Assembly: GCA_902493835.1 (NCBI GenBank)
Contig: CABURG010000054.1
Coordinates: forward strand, 1-10,046
DNA from: an uncultured Collinsella sp.
GTDB taxonomy: Bacteria; Actinomycetota; Coriobacteriia; Coriobacteriales; Coriobacteriaceae
Reading direction: 5' to 3'
Length of the DNA: 10,046 bases
The notes under the pieces are model-generated. The model saw nothing but the letters and a program-made list of their open reading frames with translations. It was not told the DNA's origin and searched no databases. Made by a program: the position numbers and the translations under genes. Below are positions 1 to 5,634 of the stretch, piece by piece; the stretch's first letter is position 1; the number at the start of each line of letters is the position of its first letter.

Positions 1-465
1 CACCTGGAGGGCACGAGCCTGCCGGTGGGCGGCACCTCGACGCATTGCGTGCTCACCGCGCACTCGGGCATGCGCAACCTGAGCATGTTCGACGACATCC
101 ACTCGCTGGAGCCCGGCGACCTGGTGCTGCTGCACACCATGAACAAGACGCTCGCCTACAAGATGGTGGACTCCGAGGTGGTGCTGCCCGAGGAGATGGA
201 GTCGCTGACCATCGAGCCCGGCGCCGACAAGGTGACGCTCGTCACCTGCACGCCCTACGGCGTGAACGACCATCGCCTGCTGGTGCATTGCGTGCGCACC
301 AAGTACAGCAAGAAGGACGTCGACAAGCAAAAGTCGCTGGCCGGCCGCCACTGGGGCAAGCGCGAGTTTGCCGTGCTTATCGTGGTCGTGGCCATTGTGC
401 TGTTACTGCTGGACATCGTGATCCACGCGATCCGCAAGCGCCGCAAGGCCAAGGCCTCGGCATAA
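1..465 (+). CDS. Class C (pilin-type) sortase, 3' part only
   Basis: This is the C-terminal part of a membrane-anchored sortase, a cysteine transpeptidase that joins LPXTG-type proteins or pilin subunits at the cell surface. The frame is open from base 1, so the gene begins upstream; the GTG at 25 is internal. In visible residues, the catalytic His is H21 (codon 61-63, motif LTAHSG). The catalytic Cys is at 247-249 in TLVTCTPYGVNDHRLLV, and the catalytic Arg at 274-276 in the same motif. A hydrophobic segment (about FAVLIVVVAIVLLLLDIVIH) followed by a basic tail (RKRRK) ends the protein. A C-terminal membrane anchor of this kind is typical of class C enzymes. Family knowledge suggests pilin genes upstream, but these lie outside the window. 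Class C is well supported; the substrate is unknown. Confidence 0.9.
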   Translation, partial: HLEGTSLPVGGTSTHCVLTAHSGMRNLSMFDDIHSLEPGDLVLLHTMNKTLAYKMVDSEVVLPEEMESLTIEPGADKVTLVTCTPYGVNDHRLLVHCVRTKYSKKDVDKQKSLAGRHWGKREFAVLIVVVAIVLLLLDIVIHAIRKRRKAKASA

Positions 466-478
466 GACATTCTCCAGA

Positions 479-513
479 ACCACCACAATGGGGACAGGCA
501 CCTTTGTGGTGGT
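479..513. repeat. Inverted repeat, 10-bp arms, REP-like
   Basis: Arms ACCACCACAA (479-488) and TTGTGGTGGT (504-513) are exact reverse complements around a 15-nt centre containing GGGGACAGGCACC. It starts 14 bases after the sortase stop. No T-run follows on the plus strand, so it is not a standard intrinsic terminator. Its position and form fit a dispersed REP-type intergenic palindrome, but copy number elsewhere in the genome cannot be seen here. Confidence 0.75.
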
Positions 514-527
514 CGGGACTTCCAAAC

Positions 528-584
528 CATCACAACATTCGATGAAAATCGCGATTTTGACGAAAAGCGTCGAATGTTGTGATG
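528..584. repeat. 15-bp inverted repeat enclosing a 14-bp palindrome
   Basis: Arms CATCACAACATTCGA (528-542) and TCGAATGTTGTGATG (570-584) match perfectly. The 27-nt centre contains a second exact palindrome, AAAATCGCGATTTT (545-558). The right arm is followed by GCTTTTCG (584-591), so the hairpin might also end sortase transcription, although the T-run is short. The nested form resembles a REP/BIME-like element or a small non-autonomous mobile palindrome. Confidence 0.8.
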
Positions 585-585
585 C

Positions 586-648
586 TTTTCGTTGTGGGCG
601 GGACGGTTTTCGTTGTGGGCGGGACGGTTTTCGCTATGGACGGTGCGG
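586..648. repeat. Three tandem 21-bp units
   Basis: The unit TTTTCGTTGTGGGCGGGACGG occurs exactly at 586-606 and 607-627. A diverged third copy (16 of 21 identical) is at 628-648, and a trace of a fourth starts at 649. The unit is a multiple of three bases, so frames stay open through it, but no start or ribosome binding site supports translation. There are no unique spacers, so this is not CRISPR. It abuts the right arm of the preceding inverted repeat, and its TTGTGG..CGGGAC core echoes bases 504-519. Confidence 0.85.
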
Positions 649-748
649 TTTCGCTGCAGAACCGCCAGCCCGCCGCCTGTCAACCGCCGCCCTCGTTACG
701 TTTTCGCTGCATTTGGGTAAAGCGCCTGCTCCAAGCGGCCTTGCCTTG

Positions 749-754
749 TATACT
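749..754 (+). promoter_or_regulatory. Candidate -10 element for the gatCAB operon
   Basis: TATACT lies 35 bases upstream of the gatC ATG and is the best -10 match in the region. A start site near 761 would give a leader of about 30 nt. No good -35 hexamer sits 16-18 bp upstream (best is TGCTCC-like), so the call rests on the -10 and position only. Confidence 0.35.
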
Positions 755-789
755 GGAACGGTTTATCTGTTATGCGGAAGGGAGCGCCT

Positions 790-1101
790 ATGGCACTCAG
801 CGAGAAAGACGTGCGCGGCATCGCCGAGTACGCAAAGATCGCACTGACCGATGACGAGCTCACCCAGATGACGTCCTACATGAACGACGCCGTCCAGATG
901 CTCGAGCCCGTCCTGCAATATGACTTGCCCGACGTGGAGCCCACGTTCCATCCTATCGGAAGCCTGTCCAACGTGATGGGCGACGACCTGCGCGAGCCCG
1001 AGCGCGACCTGCCGCTCGACGTTGCGCTCGAAAACGCCGGCAGCGCGCGCGACCGCTACTTCCGCGTGCCGTCCATTTTGGGAGAGGGGGAGAGCGAGTA
1101 A
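790..1101 (+). CDS. gatC: Asp/Glu-tRNA amidotransferase subunit C
   Basis: GatC is the small structural subunit of the cytoplasmic GatCAB complex. That complex converts mischarged Glu-tRNA(Gln) and/or Asp-tRNA(Asn) to Gln-tRNA(Gln) and Asn-tRNA(Asn); GatC wraps around GatA and holds it to GatB. The predicted protein has 103 residues, near the family norm of about 95-100. It shows the conserved DVEPTFHP segment (family form DVEPTSHP) and the C-terminal ENAGSARDRYFRVPSIL block. I chose ATG 790 because GGAAGGGAG (776-784) lies 5 nt before it. The in-frame ATG at 772 would place that site inside the gene and has no site of its own. The stop overlaps the gatA start by one base (TAATG), implying translational coupling. 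Confidence 0.95.
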   Translation: MALSEKDVRGIAEYAKIALTDDELTQMTSYMNDAVQMLEPVLQYDLPDVEPTFHPIGSLSNVMGDDLREPERDLPLDVALENAGSARDRYFRVPSILGEGESE

Positions 1102-2615
1102 TGGCGCTAAGCTTCGATTCCCTTACCGCCGCCCAGATTGCCGCGGGCGTTGCCGCCGGCGACTTTACCGCTACCGAGGTGGCCCAGGCCTCCCTTGCCG
1201 CCATCGAGGCGCGCGAGGGCGGGGTCCAGGCATTCCTGCAGGTGGCGCCCGAGCTTGCGCTCGAGGCCGCCGCGCGCGTGGATGCCGATCGCGCCGCAGG
1301 CAAGCCGCTGCCCCCGCTCGCGGGTGTGCCACTGGCCATCAAAGACAACATGAATCTCGTGGGCACGCGCACCACCTGCGCTTCCCGCATGCTCGAGGGC
1401 TACCAGAGCGTTTACACCGCCACCTGCGTCCAGCGCATGCTCGATGCCGGCTGCCTGCCCATGGGCAAGGCCAACATGGACGAGTTTGCCTTTGGCAGCT
1501 CCACCGAGAGCTCGGCGTTCCACCGCACCAACAACCCCTGGGATACCGAGCGCGTACCCGGCGGCTCCTCGGGCGGCTCCGCTGCCGCCGTCGCCGCGGG
1601 CGAGGTCGTGCTCTCGCTGGGTTCGGACACCGGCGGCTCCATTCGCCAGCCGGCGTCGCTGTGCGGCGTGGTGGGCTTTAAGCCCACGTATGGCGCCGTG
1701 AGCCGTTACGGCGTGGTCGCCTTTGGCTCGTCGCTCGACCAGGTGGGTCCCTTTGGCCGTACGGTCGAGGATGTCGCGCTGGCCATGAACGCGCTTACCG
1801 GCGCGGGCCACGATCCGTACGACTGCACCAGCCAGGATTGCGCCGTCGACTTTACCGAGCATCTCAACGACGGCATCGAGGGCAAGCGCGTGGGCATTAT
1901 CCCTGCGTTTATGGAGGCCGAGGGCCTGACGCCCGAGGTCAAGGCCGCTGTTCAGCGCGCCGCCCAGGAGCTGCAGAACCAGGGCGCCGAGCTGGTCGAG
2001 GTCGACCTGCCGCACCTGGACGCCGCCATCGCCGCCTACTACGTCATCGGCCCGGCCGAGGCGTTCTCCAACCTGGCACGTTTCGACGGCATTCGCTACG
2101 GCTATCAGGAGGAGGGCTGCGCCAACCTGTCCGACCAGAGTTCGCTCTCGCGCGCCCACGGCTTTGGTGCCGAGGCCAAGCGCCGTCAGATGCTCGGCGC
2201 CTACCTGCTGAGCTCGGGCGTGTACGACAAGTACTACTACGCTGCGCAAAAGGCTCGCACGCTCATCACGCAGGACTACGACGCCGCGTATGCCAAGGTG
2301 GATACCATCCTCATGCCCGCCTCGCCGCGCACGGCCTTTAAGTTTGGCGAGATTAGCGACCCCACGCAGATGTACCTCTCCGACCTGTACACCATCTCGC
2401 TCAACATTTGCGGCAACGGTGGTATCTCGGTGCCGCTGGGCCTGGGCGAGGATACTCAGCTGCCCGTTTCTGCCCAGCTGGTGGGACCTGCCTTTAAGGA
2501 CCGTCAGCTGCTCACGTTTGCCCGCGCCCTGGAGCGCGGCTTTGCCGATGCCGCTACGGGTGCGCCCGCGCTTTCCGTCGCGCCCGATTTTGCCGGGAAG
2601 GGAGGCGAGCTGTAA
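1101..2615 (+). CDS. gatA: Asp/Glu-tRNA amidotransferase subunit A (amidase)
   Basis: GatA is the glutaminase of GatCAB. It releases ammonia from glutamine, which is channelled to GatB for transamidation of the charged tRNA. The 504-residue protein has the complete amidase-signature core. The catalytic Lys is K81 in GVPLAIKDN. The cis-Ser is S156 within PGGSSGGSAAAVAAG, and the nucleophile S180 is in GSDTGGSIRQPAS. The S156-S180 spacing of 24 equals the spacing I recall for characterised GatA. C-terminal motifs (LMPASPRTAF; LYTISLNICGNGGISVPLG) are also typical. The start is fixed by the one-base overlap with gatC and by GGAGAGGGGGAGAG just upstream. The gene ends in another one-base TAATG overlap with gatB, so the three subunits are probably made in coupled, equal amounts. 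No oddity seen. Confidence 0.97.
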   Translation: MALSFDSLTAAQIAAGVAAGDFTATEVAQASLAAIEAREGGVQAFLQVAPELALEAAARVDADRAAGKPLPPLAGVPLAIKDNMNLVGTRTTCASRMLEGYQSVYTATCVQRMLDAGCLPMGKANMDEFAFGSSTESSAFHRTNNPWDTERVPGGSSGGSAAAVAAGEVVLSLGSDTGGSIRQPASLCGVVGFKPTYGAVSRYGVVAFGSSLDQVGPFGRTVEDVALAMNALTGAGHDPYDCTSQDCAVDFTEHLNDGIEGKRVGIIPAFMEAEGLTPEVKAAVQRAAQELQNQGAELVEVDLPHLDAAIAAYYVIGPAEAFSNLARFDGIRYGYQEEGCANLSDQSSLSRAHGFGAEAKRRQMLGAYLLSSGVYDKYYYAAQKARTLITQDYDAAYAKVDTILMPASPRTAFKFGEISDPTQMYLSDLYTISLNICGNGGISVPLGLGEDTQLPVSAQLVGPAFKDRQLLTFARALERGFADAATGAPALSVAPDFAGKGGEL

Positions 2616-4291
2616 TGAAGGAGCTTTCCGAGGTCCTGCAGGATTGGGAGGCCGTGATCGGCCTGGAGATCCATACCGAGCTCACCGCACTCGATACCAA
2701 GATGTTCTGCAACTGCAAGCTCAGCCACGATGACGAGCCCAACGCCAACGTGTGCCCGGTGTGCCTGGGCCTGCCCGGCGCCCTGCCGGTGCCCAACAAG
2801 CGCGCCATCGAGAGCATTGTCAAGGCCGGTCTCGCCACCAACTGCGAGATCCAGCGCCACTCGATGTTCTACCGCAAGCACTACTTCTATCCCGACATGG
2901 CCAAGAACTTCCAGACCACGCAGGGTCCGGTCGCCTTTGCCATGTACGGTCACCTGGATCTGGACGTGACCGGTCGCGGTGCCGCCGAGCGCCCCGACTG
3001 CGCGTTTGGCGAGGCCGAGGCCCAGAGCCTGGCGAGCGCCTCGGCCAACGCCGAGGGCCTGTCCACGTCCATGACGTCGACCATGCGCGAGGGTAACCAG
3101 CGCGCCGGTCACCTGGCCAGCTACGACGCGTCCAACCTGCAGATGCCCGAGCGTCGCGAGGACGGTTCCTACACGGTACCCATCCGCATCCTGCGCATCC
3201 ACATGGAGGAGGACGCCGCCAAGATGGTGCACGTGGGCGGTGCCGAGGGCCGCATTACCGCCGCGGCCGAGTCGCTCGTCGACTACAACCGCTGCGGCAC
3301 GCCTTTGATTGAGCTCGTGACTGAGCCCGACTTGCGCACGCCCGAGGAGGCCCGCCTGTTTATGGAGAAGCTCCGTCGCATCTTTGTGACGCTGGGCATC
3401 TCCGACTGCTCCATGGAGAAGGGCTCCATGCGTTGCGACGGCAATGTGTCGCTGCGCCGCCGCGGCGAGACCAAGCTGGGCACCAAGACCGAGCTCAAGA
3501 ACCTCAACTCGTTTAAGAGCCTGCACGACGGCCTTGCCTACGAGATTTGCCGCCAGGCCGAGGTGCTCGAGGAGGGCGGCATCATCTATCAGGAGACCCG
3601 CCACTGGGAGCCCAGTCGCAAACGCACCGTGGTCATGCGCGTCAAGGAGACGGCCGACGACTATCGCCTGTTCCCCGATCCCGACCTGGCGCCGTTCGAT
3701 CTGGACGACGAGTTTATCGACCGCTGCCGAGGCGAGATCCCCGAGCTGCCCGATGCTAAGCGCGCCCGTTTTGAGGCCGACTTTGGCATTAAGGCGGCGG
3801 ATGCCGAGCAGATTGCTGGCGACCCGGAATTTGCCGAGTTCTTTGAGGCTGCCGCTGCCGGTATGGCTGGCAAGGAGGCCCAGACGGTCGCAAACTTGCT
3901 GGTGAACGAGATGATCGCCTATCTTAAGGGCGCGGGCGTGTCGCTCACCGAGTCCGGCGTTGCGCCGGCTCAGGTGGCAGCGCTGGCCAAGCTGCTGGCG
4001 ACCGATGCCATCAGTTCCAATCAGGCGCACGAGGTCTTTGAGGCCATGGCCCAGACCGGCGACGACCCCAACAAGATCGTCGACGAGCGCGGCATGCGTC
4101 AGGTGAGCGATGCCGGTGCGCTGCAGCCGATTGTGGACGAGGTGCTGGCAAACTGTGCCGATCAGGCGCAGCAGTATCGTGACGGCAACCAGAAGGTCAT
4201 CGGCTTTTTGGTGGGCCAGTGCATGAAGGCGAGCCGCGGCAAGGGCAACCCGAAGCTCTTCAACGAGTTGCTGAGAACGTCGCTCTCGTAG
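2615..4291 (+). CDS. gatB: Asp/Glu-tRNA amidotransferase subunit B, with extra internal segment
   Basis: GatB binds the mischarged tRNA, phosphorylates the carboxyl group of the attached amino acid with ATP and transfers ammonia from GatA. Visible family marks include VIGLEIHTEL at about 14-23. Probable zinc ligands are C32, C34, C47 and C50 (FCNC...CPVCLGLPG). Others are RKHYFYPD (87-94), MEEDAAK (197-203), SLVDYNRCGTPLIELVTEPD (220-239), NLNSFKS and the C-terminal YqeY-like tail ending IGFLVGQCMKASRGKGNPK. The length of 558 exceeds the usual 475-500. Most of the surplus is a Ser/Ala-rich stretch at about residues 121-184, between the YFYPD and MEEDA motifs, with the frame and codon use unbroken. 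GGGAAGGGAGG precedes the start, which overlaps the gatA stop. Confidence 0.97.
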   Translation: MKELSEVLQDWEAVIGLEIHTELTALDTKMFCNCKLSHDDEPNANVCPVCLGLPGALPVPNKRAIESIVKAGLATNCEIQRHSMFYRKHYFYPDMAKNFQTTQGPVAFAMYGHLDLDVTGRGAAERPDCAFGEAEAQSLASASANAEGLSTSMTSTMREGNQRAGHLASYDASNLQMPERREDGSYTVPIRILRIHMEEDAAKMVHVGGAEGRITAAAESLVDYNRCGTPLIELVTEPDLRTPEEARLFMEKLRRIFVTLGISDCSMEKGSMRCDGNVSLRRRGETKLGTKTELKNLNSFKSLHDGLAYEICRQAEVLEEGGIIYQETRHWEPSRKRTVVMRVKETADDYRLFPDPDLAPFDLDDEFIDRCRGEIPELPDAKRARFEADFGIKAADAEQIAGDPEFAEFFEAAAAGMAGKEAQTVANLLVNEMIAYLKGAGVSLTESGVAPAQVAALAKLLATDAISSNQAHEVFEAMAQTGDDPNKIVDERGMRQVSDAGALQPIVDEVLANCADQAQQYRDGNQKVIGFLVGQCMKASRGKGNPKLFNELLRTSLS

Positions 4292-4297
4292 CTGCGA

Positions 4298-4440
4298 GGC
4301 CGGGGAAGCCCCGAGTCGCCGGGGTGTTTCCTCCAAATTTCAAACAGTCCTATGCAAGACGAAGGCCACATTTAGTGGCCTTCTTTGCATGCGGAACTCA
4401 TTTGGAGCAAACACCCCGGCGACTCGGGGCTTCCCCGGCC
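4298..4440. repeat. 143-bp element with perfect 32-bp inverted arms
   Basis: Arm 4298-4329 is the exact reverse complement of 4409-4440. After one mismatch (4330/4408), pairing continues for 8 more bp (4331-4338 with 4400-4407), giving about 41 bp of near-perfect inverted repeat. Each arm also holds a small hairpin (CGGGG-AAG-CCCCG on the left). The centre contains a third nested stem, the terminator at 4361-4383. The element begins 6 bases after the gatB stop. No target-site duplication is evident (flanks GCTGCGA and AGACGA). It could be a small non-autonomous mobile palindrome (MITE/REP-like) that now serves as the end of the operon, or an unusually large terminator. No coding capacity. Confidence 0.85.
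4361..4390 (+). terminator. Rho-independent-like terminator of gatCAB
   Basis: GAAGGCCAC (4361-4369), loop ATTTA and GTGGCCTTC (4375-4383) form a perfect 9-bp GC-rich stem followed by TTTGCAT. Pairing extends below the stem after a small bulge: ATGCAA (4352-4357) with TTGCAT (4385-4390). It lies 70 bases past the gatB stop, inside the larger inverted repeat. The T-run is short. The stem is symmetrical enough to act on both strands (GAAG before it supplies Ts on the minus strand). Confidence 0.65.
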
Positions 4441-4485
4441 AGACGACTCGGCCGTTCGGGTCAGGCGGGCTGAATGGAATAGAGT

Positions 4486-4517
4486 GAATGAGGGTGCCGT
4501 TGGCGCCCTCATTCTTT
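4486..4517. terminator. Strong hairpin between convergent gatB and the AraC gene
   Basis: GAATGAGGGTGCC (4486-4498) pairs with GGCGCCCTCATTC (4502-4514) over 13 positions with one G-U, around a 3-nt loop. On the plus strand it is followed by TTTATATAT, so it could act as a second stop for transcripts from gatB. On the minus strand it lies 1 base beyond the AraC stop codon, although the tail there (ACTCTATT) is only moderately T-rich. The position between converging genes fits a bidirectional terminator. Confidence 0.65.
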
Positions 4518-5520
4518 ATATATGTTGGGAGCGCCAGGTGGTGGGGGTGGTGCCGGTGTGTTGCTTGAAGGCTTGGGTAAAGGCGGCTTGCTGAGGGTAG
4601 CCTAGACGCTCTGCCACCTGCGCCATCGTGAGCGAGCTATCGGCCAAAAGGTCCTGTGCTCGCTCCATACGGCGTCTGCGAATGTAGGCGCCCAGGGACT
4701 CGCCAGTTTGGGCCTTAAAGGTGGCGCATAGCTTGGAGCGGCTTGTGTAGAGCCTCTCGGCCACCTCGTTGATACCCACACGTCTGCCTTTGTCGAGCGC
4801 GCGCTCAATCATTGCCGTTGCTTCTTCGGCAACGGTTATGCTGGCGCGTGTGTCTGCCGCCTGCCGCGCCTGCTTGTGGGCCGCGCGCGAACAGGCGAGC
4901 TCCGCGACCATGGTCTCCACGATGCCCTGCATATAGATATGTCCGCCTACGGTGCGGGCGCGGTCCTCGTTAATCCGGCGCAGTGTGTGGCAGATGGCAG
5001 ACGCCGCTTCCTCGTGCCATGGTTCGGCAAACGTCTCAAAGATTCCCGCAAACTCGGTGGGATAGCGGTGTTCCAGTTCGTCAAAATATCCAGGCAAAAA
5101 GAGCACCGAGCGCGAGTGATAGAGCTGCCCCGCAAACAGCGGGCTTAACTCCTCGCCACAGCTATCTTGGATAAAGCTGCAAACGGCATTGTTTGGCCAC
5201 GGTCCATGCAATGGTTTAAGGTTCGCGGGCGTTATGCCAGCCTCGGGCATGCATGTAAGTGTGGGCGCGCTGACCTCGCTCACGCAGGCGTATGGCTCGG
5301 GTGTGTATTCGGCCAGGTACATATCGTGCGTCGGGGTGATGAAATGCTCCATGACAATGCAGGCAGGGGAGAGGGGCATGATCCATGCGCGTCCGTGCGC
5401 CCGATCGTTTGCCACCTCGCCGGTAAAGACAGCGCCCTTGCCGGAAAGCTCCAAGCCAAACTGCTCAAACTGTGGTGCATAGAGCTCGGTTATGTCGGTC
5501 GCCGCCCGATGCATTTTCAA
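4516..5520 (-). CDS. AraC-family transcriptional regulator
   Basis: This is a cytoplasmic DNA-binding regulator of 334 residues with the AraC/XylS two-helix-turn-helix domain at the C-terminus. The first HTH is at about 248-268 (INEVAERLYTSRSKLCATFK) and the second at about 296-320 (MAQVAERLGYPQQAAFTQAFKQ), followed by TGTTPTTWR. The N-terminal 220 residues are presumably the sensor domain but match no family I can name. It is divergent from the ABC operon 115 bases away, so it probably controls that operon and perhaps itself, as YbtA does for ybtPQ in yersiniabactin systems; that parallel is inference. The start may be TTG 5520, which has GGAAGGGG 6 nt upstream, or ATG 5514, which is 12 nt from the same site. 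I favour TTG on spacing. The ligand is unknown. Confidence 0.9.
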   Translation of the reverse strand: MKMHRAATDITELYAPQFEQFGLELSGKGAVFTGEVANDRAHGRAWIMPLSPACIVMEHFITPTHDMYLAEYTPEPYACVSEVSAPTLTCMPEAGITPANLKPLHGPWPNNAVCSFIQDSCGEELSPLFAGQLYHSRSVLFLPGYFDELEHRYPTEFAGIFETFAEPWHEEAASAICHTLRRINEDRARTVGGHIYMQGIVETMVAELACSRAAHKQARQAADTRASITVAEEATAMIERALDKGRRVGINEVAERLYTSRSKLCATFKAQTGESLGAYIRRRRMERAQDLLADSSLTMAQVAERLGYPQQAAFTQAFKQHTGTTPTTWRSQHI

Positions 5521-5592
5521 AAGCGTCCCCTTCCTTTGCGGAAACGTCCACGCCTGGCTCGATTGTGTGCCTTGGCTAACATATCAATGATA

Positions 5593-5609
5593 AGTTGATT
5601 AAGGTTAAC
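5593..5609. promoter_or_regulatory. Candidate operator: paired 7-bp direct repeat upstream of the ABC operon
   Basis: AGTTGAT (5593-5599) and GGTTAAC (5603-5609) are similar half-sites starting 10 bp apart, one DNA helical turn. The same arrangement (GGTTAAC-TTT-GGTTGAC) occurs at 9243-9259 before the DUF6110/ATPase genes; AAGGTTAACT is identical at both loci. The site lies 26 bases before the ABC ATG in a locally AT-rich stretch. No convincing promoter can be set beside it (weak option TTGTGT 5563-5568, 17 bp, AATGAT 5586-5591). If that promoter is right, the site would sit just downstream of the -10, near the start point, fitting a repressor. Confidence 0.45.
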
Positions 5610-5634
5610 TCTCAAGCCGTTAGAAAGGAACCTT

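Larger units (their letters stand above)
466..748. other. Gene-free, repeat-rich intergenic region
   Basis: I find no credible gene in the 324 bases between the sortase stop and the gatC start. The region is occupied by two inverted repeats (479-513, 528-584), a nested palindrome and a 21-bp tandem repeat (586-648), listed separately. Frames open here on both strands encode only the repeat (for example FRCGRDG repeated), lack ribosome binding sites and run into neighbouring genes, so I treat them as spurious. Bases 660-748 hold no structure I can name. Confidence 0.7.

Noticed and set aside
25..27. GTG as the sortase start
   Set aside because: The frame is open upstream to base 1 and the upstream residues HLEGTSLP match the sortase family, so the gene is truncated by the window.
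586..648. Tandem repeat considered as a CRISPR array
   Set aside because: Units abut directly with no spacers, and no cas genes are in the window.
772..774. Upstream ATG as the gatC start
   Set aside because: The ribosome binding site GGAAGGGAG lies after it and is correctly spaced for ATG 790; the six extra residues are not part of the family.
488..847. Plus-strand open frame over the 21-bp repeats, and the minus-strand frame at 255-683
   Set aside because: Both read through repeats and into real genes, lack ribosome binding sites, and show only repeat-derived peptides.
1107..2249. 380-codon open frame on the minus strand opposite gatA
   Set aside because: A mirror of the gatA codons with no plausible domain and no start signal of its own.
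2504..4336. 610-codon open frame on the minus strand opposite gatB
   Set aside because: It is a shadow of gatB produced by GC-rich codon bias; it has no recognisable motifs and the plus-strand gene is certain.
4298..4440. Long inverted repeat taken as an insertion sequence
   Set aside because: The 143 bp hold no transposase frame and no target-site duplication is visible, so only a non-autonomous element or terminator remains possible.
5583..5599. Fur-box reading of the AT-rich stretch with ATCAA-N7-TTGAT
   Set aside because: The match to the GATAAT-type Fur consensus is poor and has no counterpart at the second operon, unlike the GGTTRAC repeat.
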